A stretch of DNA of 47,934 nucleotides, taken from Paenibacillus sinensis (lineage in GTDB: Bacteria > Bacillota > Bacilli > Paenibacillales > Paenibacillaceae). The notes below the pieces were generated by a model. The model was not told the DNA's origin. It ran no database searches and saw nothing but the letters and a program-made list of their open reading frames with translations. Location of the stretch: contig NZ_JAHCMB010000191.1 of NCBI RefSeq assembly GCF_019904155.1, forward strand, positions 113,803 through 161,736, read 5' to 3'. The position numbers and the translations under genes were made by a program. Of the stretch, positions 24,644-34,184 are shown piece by piece (position 1 is the first letter of the stretch; each line of letters begins with the position of its first letter).

Positions 24644-24955
24644 ATGAACATGCGGCTTAAGGTTTTAAAGAAGCATCTGCTGTTTTGCTGCAGCGAACAC
24701 TGCAACAATCAGGATGTAGAGGATGTCATGCAGGCTTTTAAGGAGGAACTTGTTGAGCAGGGAATCAACAAGACCGTCAAGATCAACAAGACGAGCTGTC
24801 TCGGTCTTTGCGGCAACGGCCCGTTCCTGATCGTGTATCCGGACGGCGTCTGGTATTACAATCTGACGACCGAAGACGTGCCGCGCATCGTTCAGGAGCA
24901 TTTGGTGAATGGCAATCCGGTAGACGAGCTGGTCATGCTGAAGATGGAAGCCTAA
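24644..24955 (+). CDS. Thioredoxin-like [2Fe-2S] ferredoxin
   Basis: A 103-residue protein with the cluster-binding pattern of thioredoxin-fold [2Fe-2S] ferredoxins: Cys15 or Cys16 and Cys20 near the N-terminus, then C52-LGL-C56-GNGP after the central strand. The C-terminal part (DGVWYYNLTTEDVPRIVQEHL) matches the standalone ferredoxins related to the NuoE subunit. It probably carries electrons or senses iron-sulfur status in the cytoplasm. The ATG follows AGGAGG. It is a single-gene unit with a terminator. Confidence 0.9.
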   Translation: MNMRLKVLKKHLLFCCSEHCNNQDVEDVMQAFKEELVEQGINKTVKINKTSCLGLCGNGPFLIVYPDGVWYYNLTTEDVPRIVQEHLVNGNPVDELVMLKMEA

Positions 24956-25004
24956 GGCTTCTTTTCCGGTAGACTGCGCCTGTCTACCTTCCATATGTAT
25001 ACAG

Positions 25005-25038
25005 ACCGGCTTCTTTGAAGGAGTGCCGGTTTTATTTT
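25005..25038 (+). terminator. Rho-independent terminator of the ferredoxin gene
   Basis: ACCGGC pairs with GCCGGT across a partly paired 14-base loop, followed by TTTATTTT, 50 bases after the ferredoxin stop. Confidence 0.7.
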
Positions 25039-25125
25039 GCCTGGCAGACTGCCGGGCATTCTTGTTTTATAATGAAAGAAGCGGTTCGCCGTACACCTCA
25101 TGAGATCAGAAAGGAGCCTTGGGAA

Positions 25126-25968
25126 ATGGCGGTCTTTCATTATAATACAGAGCGGCCTTACGGGGCTGATCCGGATCTGCATCTGCTGTTCTGGGGACGC
25201 GAGCAGTGTCTGCCCGGACATTCCTTCGGCCCCGGAATCCGGGATTATTATAAAATCCATTTTATTCATTCCGGCACCGGCTCGCTTGAAGTCGGAGGAC
25301 AGGCTCATGCCCTGATCGCGGGACAGGCCTTTCTCACCTATCCCGGCATCGTCAGCTATTATGCCGCCGATGAACTGGACCCTTGGGAGTATTCCTGGAT
25401 CGCTTTCACCGGAGCCAAGGTCGATCATCTGCTGGGCCGGACCTCGCTCACACCGGAATGCCCGGTCTTCCCCATCGAAGGCAAGGCGATGGAGGATTTG
25501 TACGAACGGCTGACGGAGACCGCGAAGGACGAAGGTGTGCTGGACCTCCGGCTGACGGCCGTTCTGTATCAATTTCTGGCCGATCTGCTTCGCACCGTTC
25601 CGAGTGAATCCGGCGTTCCGGCATATCGGGGACGGCGGAATCAGCATGTGGAGAAAGCCCTGCATTTTCTTCAATCCCATTACTGCGAAGACATAAGCAT
25701 GGAGCAGATTTCGGAGATGCTTCAGCTTGACCGCAAATATATGTCGGCGCTCTTCAAGCAGGCCGTCGGCATGCCGCCCAGCCAGTATCTGCTCGGCTTC
25801 CGCATGGCCAAAGCCTGCGAGCTGCTTACCCGGACCGACTGCACCATAGGGGAAATCGCCCGCTCGATCGGATATGCGGATGCCCTTCTGTTCTCGCGCA
25901 TGTTCAAGAAATCCAATGGCTGCTCCCCCAAGCAATACCGGGAACGGCATGTCAATCTGACATTTTGA
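25126..25968 (+). CDS. AraC-family regulator with N-terminal cupin domain
   Basis: A 280-residue regulator. The AraC-type sugar-binding cupin lies at about 10-160 (YKIHFIHSGTGSLEVGGQAHALIAGQAFLTYPG). The two-HTH AraC domain lies at about 185-278 (ISMEQISEMLQLDRKYMSALFKQAVGMPPSQYLLGFRM and IGEIARSIGYADALLFSRMFKKSNGCSPKQYR). The ATG at 25126 follows AAGGAG by nine bases. A TATAAT at 25068 may be its -10. The aldo/keto reductase gene follows on the same strand after about 120 bases, so the reductase is a plausible target. Confidence 0.93.
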   Translation: MAVFHYNTERPYGADPDLHLLFWGREQCLPGHSFGPGIRDYYKIHFIHSGTGSLEVGGQAHALIAGQAFLTYPGIVSYYAADELDPWEYSWIAFTGAKVDHLLGRTSLTPECPVFPIEGKAMEDLYERLTETAKDEGVLDLRLTAVLYQFLADLLRTVPSESGVPAYRGRRNQHVEKALHFLQSHYCEDISMEQISEMLQLDRKYMSALFKQAVGMPPSQYLLGFRMAKACELLTRTDCTIGEIARSIGYADALLFSRMFKKSNGCSPKQYRERHVNLTF

Positions 25969-26086
25969 CATAAATTCCTCCCTTGCTGACATTCGCCGTC
26001 TCTCTCTTTTCCACTACAATGGAAGCGTAAGCACCCGGCAGGTCAGGGGTTGCGAACAAATCCATTTACGGGGTGATCAGACCGGT

Positions 26087-27076
26087 ATGTATACGGCAAG
26101 CACGGAACGATACGAGAACATGAAATATAACCGCTGCGGACGCAGCGGCCTGAAGCTGCCCGCGATTTCCCTCGGGCTGTGGCATAACTTCGGCGGCAAC
26201 GATGTCTTTGAGAACGGCAGAGCAATGGTGCGCAGAGCGTTCGATCTGGGAATCACCCACTTCGATCTCGCCAATAACTACGGGCCGCCAGCCGGGTCGG
26301 CGGAAGAGACCTTCGGTTCGATCCTGAAGAAAGACTTCTTGCCTTACCGCGATGAGATGATCATCTCCAGCAAAGCCGGTTATTATATGTGGCCGGGTCC
26401 CTACGGCGAGTGGGGCTCCCGCAAATACCTGGTGTCCAGCCTGGATCAGAGCCTGAAGCGGATGGGACTGGATTATGTCGATATTTACTACCATCACCGT
26501 CCCGATCCGAATACACCGCTTGAAGAAACGATGGGCGCACTGGACCACCTCGTCCGCCAGGGCAAGGCGCTGTACGTCGGCATCTCCAATTACCGGCCGG
26601 AGGAAGCGCGGCAGGCTGCCCGCATTCTTCGCGAACTCGGCACGCCATGTCTCATTCACCAGCCGAACTACTCCATGATGTCCCGCTGGATCGAAGACGG
26701 TCTCCAGGATGTGCTGGACGAGGAAGGCATCGGAAGCATCGTCTTCTCGCCGCTGCAGCAGGGCATCCTGACCGACCGTTACCTGAACGGTATCACCTCC
26801 GATTCCCGGGCGGCCGGCGCGAGCGTCTTCCTGTCCGAGAAGCAGATTACGGATGACACGATCGGCAAGGTCCGCCGCCTGAACGAGATTGCGGAAGCGC
26901 GCGGACAGAAGATGTCCCAGCTTGCGCTCTCCTGGGTCCTTCGCGGCGGCCGCGTCACTTCGGCGCTGATCGGCGCCAGCAAGGTGAGCCAGATCGAGGA
27001 CGCGGTAGGCTCGCTCGCCGCGCCGGAGCTCAGCGTAGAAGAGCTTGAGAAGATTGAAGAGATTCTGAAGGCATAG
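26087..27076 (+). CDS. Aldo/keto reductase (YghZ / L-glyceraldehyde-3-phosphate reductase type)
   Basis: A 329-residue NADPH-dependent oxidoreductase of the AKR superfamily with an intact tetrad: Asp60 (THFDLANNYG), Tyr65, Lys96 (IISSKAGY) and His137 (VDIYYHHRPD). The LANNYGPPAGSAEE segment is typical of the YghZ-like subgroup (AKR14), which reduces methylglyoxal and L-glyceraldehyde-3-phosphate. The ATG at 26087 follows GGGGTGAT by nine bases; a second ATG at 26120 is possible. It sits downstream of an AraC regulator and is followed by a hairpin. Confidence 0.93.
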   Translation: MYTASTERYENMKYNRCGRSGLKLPAISLGLWHNFGGNDVFENGRAMVRRAFDLGITHFDLANNYGPPAGSAEETFGSILKKDFLPYRDEMIISSKAGYYMWPGPYGEWGSRKYLVSSLDQSLKRMGLDYVDIYYHHRPDPNTPLEETMGALDHLVRQGKALYVGISNYRPEEARQAARILRELGTPCLIHQPNYSMMSRWIEDGLQDVLDEEGIGSIVFSPLQQGILTDRYLNGITSDSRAAGASVFLSEKQITDDTIGKVRRLNEIAEARGQKMSQLALSWVLRGGRVTSALIGASKVSQIEDAVGSLAAPELSVEELEKIEEILKA

Positions 27077-27121
27077 AAGGACTCCCGCGCCTGGGTATAG
27101 TCCAAGCATCCTTGAACCAAG

Positions 27122-27166
27122 ACGGCTCCATGCCCCGGACGATTTGTCCGGACATGGAGCCGTTTC
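27122..27166. terminator. Hairpin between the aldo/keto reductase and response regulator genes
   Basis: A strong stem (ACGGCTCCATG with CATGGAGCCGT and an inner CCGGAC/GTCCGG) lies between two converging genes. The T tract is short (TTT on the plus strand), so it is a probable but not ideal terminator for either side. Confidence 0.6.
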
Positions 27167-27215
27167 CCTGCTCGATCCTGTTCAATCTACTCGATCCGCT
27201 TCCACCCGTGTACCT

Positions 27216-28832
27216 CTACTGCTCCTCGTCCTCCTGCTTGCGGAATTCACGCGGCGTCTGACCCGTCGCCTTCTTGAAGACCCGGCTGAAGTATTTCTCA
27301 TCTTCATACCCGACGAGCTCGGCGATCCGCGACATCCGCAAGTCGGAATTCTGGAGCAGCTCCTTCGCCTTCTCAATCCGCAAGCTGGTCAAGTAATCGG
27401 ACAGATTCTCCCCCGTCACCTGCTTGAATTTCCGCGATACATTTTCCCGGCTGAGGAAGAACCGGTCCGCAATATGCTGAAGCGTAATTTCCTGCTGGAA
27501 ATTTCGGTCCAGGTACTCCCTGATCTCCAGTACAATCCGGCTGTCCGAGGCCCGGGACAAGCGGCTCTCCCCGGAGAGGCCGAGAATAATATTCTTCAGC
27601 CCTTCCTTCCAGCGAAGGAAGGAGAACTCGCCATGCTCATCCAGCGGAGAACGGAATGCGGGCAGGCTGTCAGCCGCGGCGTACCCGCTGTCCGCCCACT
27701 CCTTTTTCCATTTGCCCAGCATGTCCTTCAGGCTGTCCTCCAAAATGCGCAGACCGCTTAAGGTCAGCACACCCGATCTTGCTCCGAAATCGGCCCACTC
27801 CTCCAGACTGCGCTGGATGCGCTCCGAATCCCCGGACATCAGCGACAGGCGCAGCTTCTCCAGCAGCTCTCCGCTTCCGGCTCCGGGCACTTCCGGCACG
27901 AGCGCCGCTTCGGCTGCGGTATGAATATGGCTTCCTGTCCGCAGCAGATTACGTTCCGTGAGGGCCGTTTTTGCCCCCGTGAATGCGTCCTTCAACCGAT
28001 CCGGAAAAGGAAGCACGGGGCTGAGGCCGATATCCAGCGGGATGCCGTAGGCGGAACGCACCGATTCGTTAATATCCATCAGCATCTTCTCCGCGTTCTC
28101 CAGGCCGGACCAGAGCAGGATAACCACATCGGCCCCGTCATGCCAGTAGCGGAAGGCGAAGCCCTCCTGATTCCGGCTTACGATTTCGTTGCAGACATTG
28201 GCCAGCACGAAGGAGGTAAGCTGGACGTCCCCGCCGAATTTCCGAAGCAGGAGTCCGCCCGAGGACTGAAGCGCGATGACGGCGACCCGGCAGCGTCCGG
28301 CTCCGCGGGGCAGCCCAAGCTCCCCCAGCATCGCTTCTTCCAGATCCGGATAGGCTACGGTTCCGCTGATCAAATCCGTGAGCCTCTTGTCCCAGTACAG
28401 GGGACGGAGCACGTTGAGCTGGATATTTTGATGAAAAGAACGTTCGCGCTCCTGCTTCTCCTCGTTCCATTTCTGGAAGGCCCGGTCCGCTGCGGCGACC
28501 AGCGCCTTACGGTTCACCGGCTTCAGCAGGTAATCTATACCTCCGTATACAATAGCCGGCTTCACATAGCTGAAATCCTGATAGCCGCTGATGACGATCG
28601 TCTTCGTATAGGGTGAGCAGCGGTGCAGCCATTCCAGCAGCTCGGCGCCGTCCATCATCGGCATGCGCATATCCGTGAACACAACCGCCGGCTCCTGCTC
28701 CAGCACAATCTCCATCGCTTCCTGTCCGTTCGTCGCTTCGTAAATACCGGTAACCCCGTATTGTTCCCACGGGACGAAATACCGGATGGCCTCGCGTACA
28801 TGCTTCTCGTCGTCGACGATCAAGACTTTCAT
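27216..28832 (-). CDS. Response regulator with AraC-type output (YesN family)
   Basis: A 538-residue regulator. The receiver domain (1-120) has VDDEKHV, phospho-acceptor Asp54 in VVFTDMRMP and Lys in DYLLKP. A long variable middle region is followed by an AraC DNA-binding domain at about 435-530 (ITLQHIADRFFLSRENVSRKFKQVTGENLSDYLTSLR and MSRIAELVGYEDEKYFSRVFKKATGQTPREFR). The ATG at 28832 follows GAGGAG; it starts 7 bases after the kinase stop. It forms a two-component pair with the kinase and is expected to activate the divergent sugar transporter genes. Confidence 0.94.
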   Translation of the reverse strand: MKVLIVDDEKHVREAIRYFVPWEQYGVTGIYEATNGQEAMEIVLEQEPAVVFTDMRMPMMDGAELLEWLHRCSPYTKTIVISGYQDFSYVKPAIVYGGIDYLLKPVNRKALVAAADRAFQKWNEEKQERERSFHQNIQLNVLRPLYWDKRLTDLISGTVAYPDLEEAMLGELGLPRGAGRCRVAVIALQSSGGLLLRKFGGDVQLTSFVLANVCNEIVSRNQEGFAFRYWHDGADVVILLWSGLENAEKMLMDINESVRSAYGIPLDIGLSPVLPFPDRLKDAFTGAKTALTERNLLRTGSHIHTAAEAALVPEVPGAGSGELLEKLRLSLMSGDSERIQRSLEEWADFGARSGVLTLSGLRILEDSLKDMLGKWKKEWADSGYAAADSLPAFRSPLDEHGEFSFLRWKEGLKNIILGLSGESRLSRASDSRIVLEIREYLDRNFQQEITLQHIADRFFLSRENVSRKFKQVTGENLSDYLTSLRIEKAKELLQNSDLRMSRIAELVGYEDEKYFSRVFKKATGQTPREFRKQEDEEQ

Positions 28833-28839
28833 TTCAGGT

Positions 28840-30681
28840 TCACTCCTCATATCGACCACTTGATTCTGGCATGGGAACGATCAGTGTTACCTCGGCGCCT
28901 TCTTGTCCTCCTATCAGAAGCAGCCGGGCATTCTCGCTGATCTGCAGCCGCAGCCGCGACAGTACATTTCGCAGTCCGATGCCCTCCTCGTCCCCCGGTT
29001 CATTTCGTTCCAGTCCCTTTCTCACTTCCTCCAGCCGCGATTCGGATATGCCTTGTCCATTGTCACGAATGGTGATAACCAGACGGTTCTCATCGTCGAT
29101 TCCCGCCTTCAGCCAGATCATGCCATTCTTGATTCCGCTCCGGAAGCCATGCTTGAAGATATTTTCGACGAGCGGCTGAAGAATCATTTTGGGAACCGGC
29201 AGTACCCGCACCCTGTCTTCAATATCGGTCTCCATCCTCAGGTTCTCTTCGCCGAAACGCTCCTGCTGCAGGATGAAATAATTTTCCACATGCTCGATTT
29301 CGTCCTGAAGCGTGACCTGGCCCTCGTTCGTCGTCATGGAGTACCGCATCATGCTGCCGAGAGAATAGATCAGATCGTAGATTTTCGGCGCGTTATACCG
29401 CAGCGACAAGGAAGCGATCGATTGCAGCGCATTATACAGAAAATGCGGATTGACCTGGGCTTGAAGCACCTTTAGCTGGTTGGTCTTATTCGCGATTTCC
29501 AACCGGTACTCCTGCAGGATGAGATCATTGATCGTCCGGGTCATCTCCGTTATTTTGCGCGTCAGCAGCCCGAATTCATCCTCGCTTATCGAATCGACGG
29601 AAGCGTCCAACTGACCGATCTGAACCCGCTGGGTATAGGAGATCAGCTTCTTGATCGGCCGGGTGAAGCCAATGGAGATCAGAACGGCCGCAATCCCCGA
29701 AATGATGAGAAACAGCACACCGATTCCGGTATTGATCCGGCTGATGGTCCTCGCGTCGCTGTACAGCGTTTCATAGGGCGTCAGCTTCACCACCGATCCC
29801 CTAAAGAGCGTGGAATCAACCTTCTTGTACATGACGATTCCGTTAAAGTTCTTATCGCTCCAGGAGAAATTTCCGCTGTCCGACTTCAGCTCCTTGACCC
29901 AGCCCGCCCCCACGGTTCGCCCGTTCCATTCATTGTCCGCAGCGCTGCCGGGAGCATAGAGAATCTGGCCCTGCTCATTGATCACATAGAGCGTCTCGGT
30001 GCCGGGGCTGAACATCGACCTAGCAATCTCCTCGATATCGGCCAGTTTGAAATCGATGGACAGATCGGCCAGAACCTCGTCGCTCGGCGTTTTGTAGATC
30101 GGGACATGGGCGGTGAATACCGGCATCTGTCCGGGTTTGAAATTCGGAAATCCCGACCTCATGCCGAACTGCTGGTCCATATGCGTCACCTCGATAAAAG
30201 GACGGTTTGTGCCGTTCGGATTGGCGGGCGCCTTATAGGTGAGATTGGTCTCCCGCCGGAACTGTCCGTTCAGCAGCATATTGGACTGGCTGTTGGCCCG
30301 GACGTATAGATGGATTTTGAATATATTCCGGTCCGACAGAAACAGATTGTACAGCTGTGAGAGCACCACATTCCGGTTGTCCGGCTGAATCGTCCCTTCC
30401 GGGACGCCGTTCGGATTCTTGGTGGTCAGAATGGAGGTGTAGAACGAGTTCTGGATATTGATTCCGCTGTAGATGCTGAGGCCCAGCTGGTTTATTTTTT
30501 GAAAATAGCTGGACAGATTGGCCGCTCCGAGTGTCAGCAGCTTGCGGTTCTGGTTGAGCGCCTGCTCGGTGAACGACTGCTTCGTATACAAATAAGAAAA
30601 GATAACCGAGACGCCGGCCGGTATGACCGCAGCCAGCAGCACAAGGGCCATCAGCCGGGTTCGGATGCTGTGTTTGAACAA
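28840..30681 (-). CDS. Sensor histidine kinase (YesM family)
   Basis: A 613-residue membrane kinase. TM1 is at about 9-31, followed by an extracytoplasmic sensor of ~285 residues, TM2 at about 319-340, HAMP at 340-395, a His_kinase domain with the phospho-acceptor His413 in NPHFLYNALQSI, and a HATPase with N-box PLVENIFKHG (503-512), DNGQGI (540-545) and GIGLRN (567-572). The start is TTG at 30681, seven bases after GGAGG. YesM-type kinases with YesN-type partners usually sense extracellular sugars or their binding proteins. The divergent ABC transporter supports that. Confidence 0.94.
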   Translation of the reverse strand: MFKHSIRTRLMALVLLAAVIPAGVSVIFSYLYTKQSFTEQALNQNRKLLTLGAANLSSYFQKINQLGLSIYSGINIQNSFYTSILTTKNPNGVPEGTIQPDNRNVVLSQLYNLFLSDRNIFKIHLYVRANSQSNMLLNGQFRRETNLTYKAPANPNGTNRPFIEVTHMDQQFGMRSGFPNFKPGQMPVFTAHVPIYKTPSDEVLADLSIDFKLADIEEIARSMFSPGTETLYVINEQGQILYAPGSAADNEWNGRTVGAGWVKELKSDSGNFSWSDKNFNGIVMYKKVDSTLFRGSVVKLTPYETLYSDARTISRINTGIGVLFLIISGIAAVLISIGFTRPIKKLISYTQRVQIGQLDASVDSISEDEFGLLTRKITEMTRTINDLILQEYRLEIANKTNQLKVLQAQVNPHFLYNALQSIASLSLRYNAPKIYDLIYSLGSMMRYSMTTNEGQVTLQDEIEHVENYFILQQERFGEENLRMETDIEDRVRVLPVPKMILQPLVENIFKHGFRSGIKNGMIWLKAGIDDENRLVITIRDNGQGISESRLEEVRKGLERNEPGDEEGIGLRNVLSRLRLQISENARLLLIGGQEGAEVTLIVPMPESSGRYEE

Positions 30682-30830
30682 TGAGGCTCCTCCTTATTTC
30701 ATGGCAATCGACCGGAACAGCGCTGCAATAAAATCCACTTTTATGGTCATCATAATGAGTGTTGGCGATGAGCAGGGGTTACTATAATGAAGGTGTGAAG
30801 CAATGATACTACGTACAAAGGAGAACCGCC

Positions 30831-31790
30831 ATGAAAAAAGCGCTGGGTGTTGCAAACGAATCCAAACTCGGCACCGGGATCAATCCGCCGGCAGTGCAGG
30901 CCACAAGAAAAAAGCGGGGCAGACGCAAGGGATGGGGCCAGCAGATCGTATTTCTGGGTCCTTGTCTTCTTTTCTTTCTGACCATAGTGGTAACCCCTTT
31001 CATTCTAGGCTTCTATTATTCCTCCACCGACTGGAACGGTCTTGACCTGAACAAAGCGGTGTGGACAGGCTCTGCGAACTGGAGCCGGATTCTCCATGAC
31101 GATGGCTTCTGGAATTCGCTGTACTTCACGCTGCGGTTCACGGTTGTATCCGTTATTATCGCCAACGTGCTGGCCCTGATCCTTGCCTTCATGCTGATGG
31201 CTTCGCTCAAGACCAAGAATGTGCTGCGTACCGTCTTCTTCATGCCGAACGTAATCGGCGGCATCCTGCTCGGCTATATTTGGCAGTTCATTTTCACCAA
31301 GGGCTTCGCCACCATCGGCGAGCTCACCCATATCCCGTTCTTCAAGCTTCCCTGGCTGGGAACGCCGTCCACCGGCTTCTGGGGACTGGTCATCGTATTC
31401 GTCTGGCAGACCGCAGGCTACATGATGATCATCTATATCGCATCGCTGGCCGGGATTCCGAAGGATCTGGTCGAGGCGGCCAAGATCGACGGCGCTCGTC
31501 CGGCGCAGCTGTTCAGAAGCGTGTACGTTCCGCTGATCATGCCGGCCATCACCATCTGCCTGTTCCTGACCATCTCGAATGCGTTCAAAATGTTCGACCT
31601 CAACCTGTCGCTAACCAAGGGCGGACCGGGCACTTCGACGCAATCGCTGGCCTATAACATCTACGCAGAAGCCCTGATCAACAACCGCTACGGACTCGGA
31701 ACCGCCAAAGCACTGTTGTTCTTCGTTGCCGTATCGCTGATTACCATTACTCAGGTGCTGATTACGAAACGCAAGGAGGTATCAGCCTGA
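30831..31790 (+). CDS. Carbohydrate ABC transporter permease (MalF/UgpA type)
   Basis: A 319-residue membrane permease with six transmembrane helices after a basic N-terminal extension of about 40 residues. The cytoplasmic EAA loop that contacts the ATPase is EAAKIDGARPAQLFRSVYVPLIMP. The ATG follows AAAGGAG. The gene is divergent from the kinase with a 150-bp gap containing TATAAT at 30783, and it overlaps the next permease by one base. No ATPase gene is present, so a shared MsmX-type ATPase elsewhere probably powers it. Confidence 0.94.
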   Translation: MKKALGVANESKLGTGINPPAVQATRKKRGRRKGWGQQIVFLGPCLLFFLTIVVTPFILGFYYSSTDWNGLDLNKAVWTGSANWSRILHDDGFWNSLYFTLRFTVVSVIIANVLALILAFMLMASLKTKNVLRTVFFMPNVIGGILLGYIWQFIFTKGFATIGELTHIPFFKLPWLGTPSTGFWGLVIVFVWQTAGYMMIIYIASLAGIPKDLVEAAKIDGARPAQLFRSVYVPLIMPAITICLFLTISNAFKMFDLNLSLTKGGPGTSTQSLAYNIYAEALINNRYGLGTAKALLFFVAVSLITITQVLITKRKEVSA

Positions 31791-32626
31791 TGAATATCAG
31801 CCCGTACAAGTCCAAAACCTTTGCCCTGGAAATCGTCGCTATCCTGCTCGCGCTGGTGTTCCTGGCTCCCTTCTATCTGGTGCTGTCCAACTCGGTCAAG
31901 ACACTGAAGGAGATTTTGCTCGACGCGGCCTCGTTCCCGCAGGTGTTCCACTTCAGCAATTATTCCGATGTCTGGAAAATGATCGACTTCCCGCAGGCGT
32001 TCTGGAACTCTTTTCAGATAACGGCACTAAGCGTGCTCTTGATCGTCGTGTTCAGCTCCATGGCAGCCTATCAGATTGTCAGAAAGCCGACGAAGTTCAA
32101 CTCTTTCGTCTTCCTGCTGCTCATATCGGCCATGATCATTCCCTTTCAGTCGCTCATGCTTCAGCTGGTGCGCGTTACCAGCATGCTGGAGCTGCGCGGC
32201 GAGCTCTACGGCATTGTAGCCTGCTATCTCGGATTCGGGATGCCGCTGTCCGTCTTCCTCTTTCACGGCTTCATCAAGACCGTGCCTTATGAGCTGGAGG
32301 AAGCGGCCCGCGTTGACGGAACGGGACCCTTCGGCGTCTTCTTCCGGATCGTCTTCCCGCTGCTGATGCCGATCATCGTAACTGTGGTTATACTAAATAC
32401 ACTGTGGATCTGGAACGACTACCTGCTGCCCGTCCTCATTATAGGCGGCAACAAAGATTTGACGACGCTGCCGGTGGCTGTTACGAAATTCTTCGGCCAG
32501 TATACCAAGAAGTGGGATCTGGCGTTGGCAGGCCTCGTTATGGCGATTGTTCCGGTTCTGCTGTTCTTCCTGAGCCTGCAAAAATACATCGTCGAAGGCG
32601 TTACGGCCGGGTCGGTGAAAGGCTGA
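31790..32626 (+). CDS. Carbohydrate ABC transporter permease (MalG type)
   Basis: A 278-residue permease, the partner of the MalF-type gene. It has six transmembrane helices and the EAA loop LEEAARVDGTGPFGVFFRIVFPLLMP, and ends with YIVEGVTAGSVKG, the usual ending of MalG-like permeases. The start codon shares its first base with the stop of the upstream gene. It is followed by a 114-bp spacer with regulatory sequence and then the binding-protein gene. Confidence 0.94.
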   Translation: MNISPYKSKTFALEIVAILLALVFLAPFYLVLSNSVKTLKEILLDAASFPQVFHFSNYSDVWKMIDFPQAFWNSFQITALSVLLIVVFSSMAAYQIVRKPTKFNSFVFLLLISAMIIPFQSLMLQLVRVTSMLELRGELYGIVACYLGFGMPLSVFLFHGFIKTVPYELEEAARVDGTGPFGVFFRIVFPLLMPIIVTVVILNTLWIWNDYLLPVLIIGGNKDLTTLPVAVTKFFGQYTKKWDLALAGLVMAIVPVLLFFLSLQKYIVEGVTAGSVKG

Positions 32627-32704
32627 CAGGCAGCGACAACAATATCCACCTTTTCAGACAAAAAATTAAGTGTTGGTCCATGCAAGATTGCATTACGATA
32701 TGAA

Positions 32705-32718
32705 TGTAAACACTTACA
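32705..32718 (+). promoter_or_regulatory. cre-like palindrome upstream of the solute-binding protein gene
   Basis: TGTAAACACTTACA is a near-perfect palindrome (TGTAA-N4-TTACA) that fits the catabolite-responsive element except for the central CG, which is CA here. It sits 22 bases before the ATG of the binding-protein gene. A possible promoter TTGGTC-N17-CGATAT lies just upstream. CcpA or another LacI-type regulator could act here on the binding protein separately from the permeases. Confidence 0.5.
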
Positions 32719-32740
32719 AAACAAAGGGAGGCATTAAATT

Positions 32741-34042
32741 ATGAAGAAAAGACGGTTCGCTTTCCTCCTCGCAATCGTTTGCATCCTTATTATTGCAGGT
32801 TGCGGAGGCGGGGGCAATAACAACTCCGCCGCGAACAACAGCGGTACCTCCGGCTCAGCCGCGCCGGCTGCATCCACAGTTCCCAAAAAAGATGTAACGA
32901 TTAAAGTGTTCCAGTTCAAAGTTGAAATCGCTGAACAGCTTAACGCCCTGGCCGAAGAATACGAGAAAGAGACTGGCGTCAAGGTGCAAGTCGAAACTCA
33001 CGGCGGCGGCGAAGACTACGGCGCGCTGCTCAAAGCCGAAATCGCTTCGGGCTCAGAGCCTGAAATCTTCAACAACGGCGGCTTCGCGGCACTTGTTCCT
33101 TACATGGACCGCGCAACCGATCTCTCGGATCAGCCTTGGGTAAGCAAGCTGATCGAATCCTCCAAGATCCCGACGACCGTTGACGGCAAACTCTACGGCA
33201 TGCCGATGAACGTTGAAGGCTATGGCCTTATCTACAACAAGGATCTGTTCACCAAAGCCGGCATTACAGAAGAGCCTAAGACACTGGCACAGCTGAAGGA
33301 CGCTGTCGCGAAGCTGAAGGCCGCAGGCATCACGCCTTTTGAAGCGACCAACGAATGGTGGTCCATGGGTATCCATCTCGTGAACGTCGCCCTTGCCAAC
33401 CAGCAGGACCCGGCTACCTTCATCGATGATCTGAAGGCCGGCAAGCAGACGATCAAAGGCAATGAAGTCTTCAAGCAATGGCTCGATCTCGTGGACGTAA
33501 TTTTTGACAACGCACAAGACAATAAAGTAACGACCGATTACGCTACACAGGTTGCCGACTTCGCCGCCGGCAAAGCTGCGATGATGATGCAGGGCAACTG
33601 GACGCAGGGCGACATCGACAAGATCGACCCGAACCTCAACCTCGGCCTGCTGCCAATGCCGATCAACGATCAGGAAGGCCATATTTATGTAGGCGTACCG
33701 AACAACTGGATTGTGAACAGCAAGTCGGCTCATCCGGAAGAAGCCAAGGCATTCCTGAACTGGATGGTATCCTCCGATGCAGGCAAGAAATATTTGGCCA
33801 AGGAGTTCAAGTTCATTCCGGCCGAATCCGACATCACAACCACGGCTGAGGACATCGGCCAGGTAGCCGTGGCGGTTCAAAGTCAGTCCTCCACCGCTCT
33901 GAGCTGGAACTGGGACCGTTTCCCGGATGGCGTAACTCAAGGCTTCGGCGCTGCCATGCAGGAATACCTGGGCGGACAAATCAACCGCGACCAGCTGCTG
34001 GATAAGCTCGACAAAGCCGTTCAGGATATCGTGAAGCAGTAA
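32741..34042 (+). CDS. Extracellular sugar-binding lipoprotein of an ABC transporter
   Basis: A 433-residue family 1 solute-binding protein. The lipoprotein signal ends IIAG-C21, followed by a Gly/Asn/Ser linker. The mature domain has ALAEEYEKETGVKVQVE, AEIASGSEPEIF, YGMPMNVEGYGLIYNKDLF and KAAMMMQGNWTQGDI, the typical core of sugar-binding proteins. It is placed after the two permeases rather than before them, with its own upstream regulatory region, which would allow the excess of binding protein usually needed. The substrate cannot be read from the sequence. Confidence 0.94.
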   Translation: MKKRRFAFLLAIVCILIIAGCGGGGNNNSAANNSGTSGSAAPAASTVPKKDVTIKVFQFKVEIAEQLNALAEEYEKETGVKVQVETHGGGEDYGALLKAEIASGSEPEIFNNGGFAALVPYMDRATDLSDQPWVSKLIESSKIPTTVDGKLYGMPMNVEGYGLIYNKDLFTKAGITEEPKTLAQLKDAVAKLKAAGITPFEATNEWWSMGIHLVNVALANQQDPATFIDDLKAGKQTIKGNEVFKQWLDLVDVIFDNAQDNKVTTDYATQVADFAAGKAAMMMQGNWTQGDIDKIDPNLNLGLLPMPINDQEGHIYVGVPNNWIVNSKSAHPEEAKAFLNWMVSSDAGKKYLAKEFKFIPAESDITTTAEDIGQVAVAVQSQSSTALSWNWDRFPDGVTQGFGAAMQEYLGGQINRDQLLDKLDKAVQDIVKQ

Positions 34043-34085
34043 TCAAAGAGTCTAGAGTAATCGCATAAGCGAGCAATAAAATGGC

Positions 34086-34151
34086 GAGCCCCCTTGGCTG
34101 CAGCCGCCCAGAGCTTCCTTCTGGGCAGCCGGCTATAGGGGGCTCTCTTTT
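34086..34151 (+). terminator. Rho-independent terminator of the sugar transporter operon
   Basis: GAGCCCCC pairs with GGGGGCTC around a large branched inner stem (CAGCCGCCCAGA/TCTGGGCAGCCGG), followed by TCTTTT. It lies between converging genes. Confidence 0.8.
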
Positions 34152-34184
34152 AGATTATGCGGTATATCACACTTTGGCTTTAGG

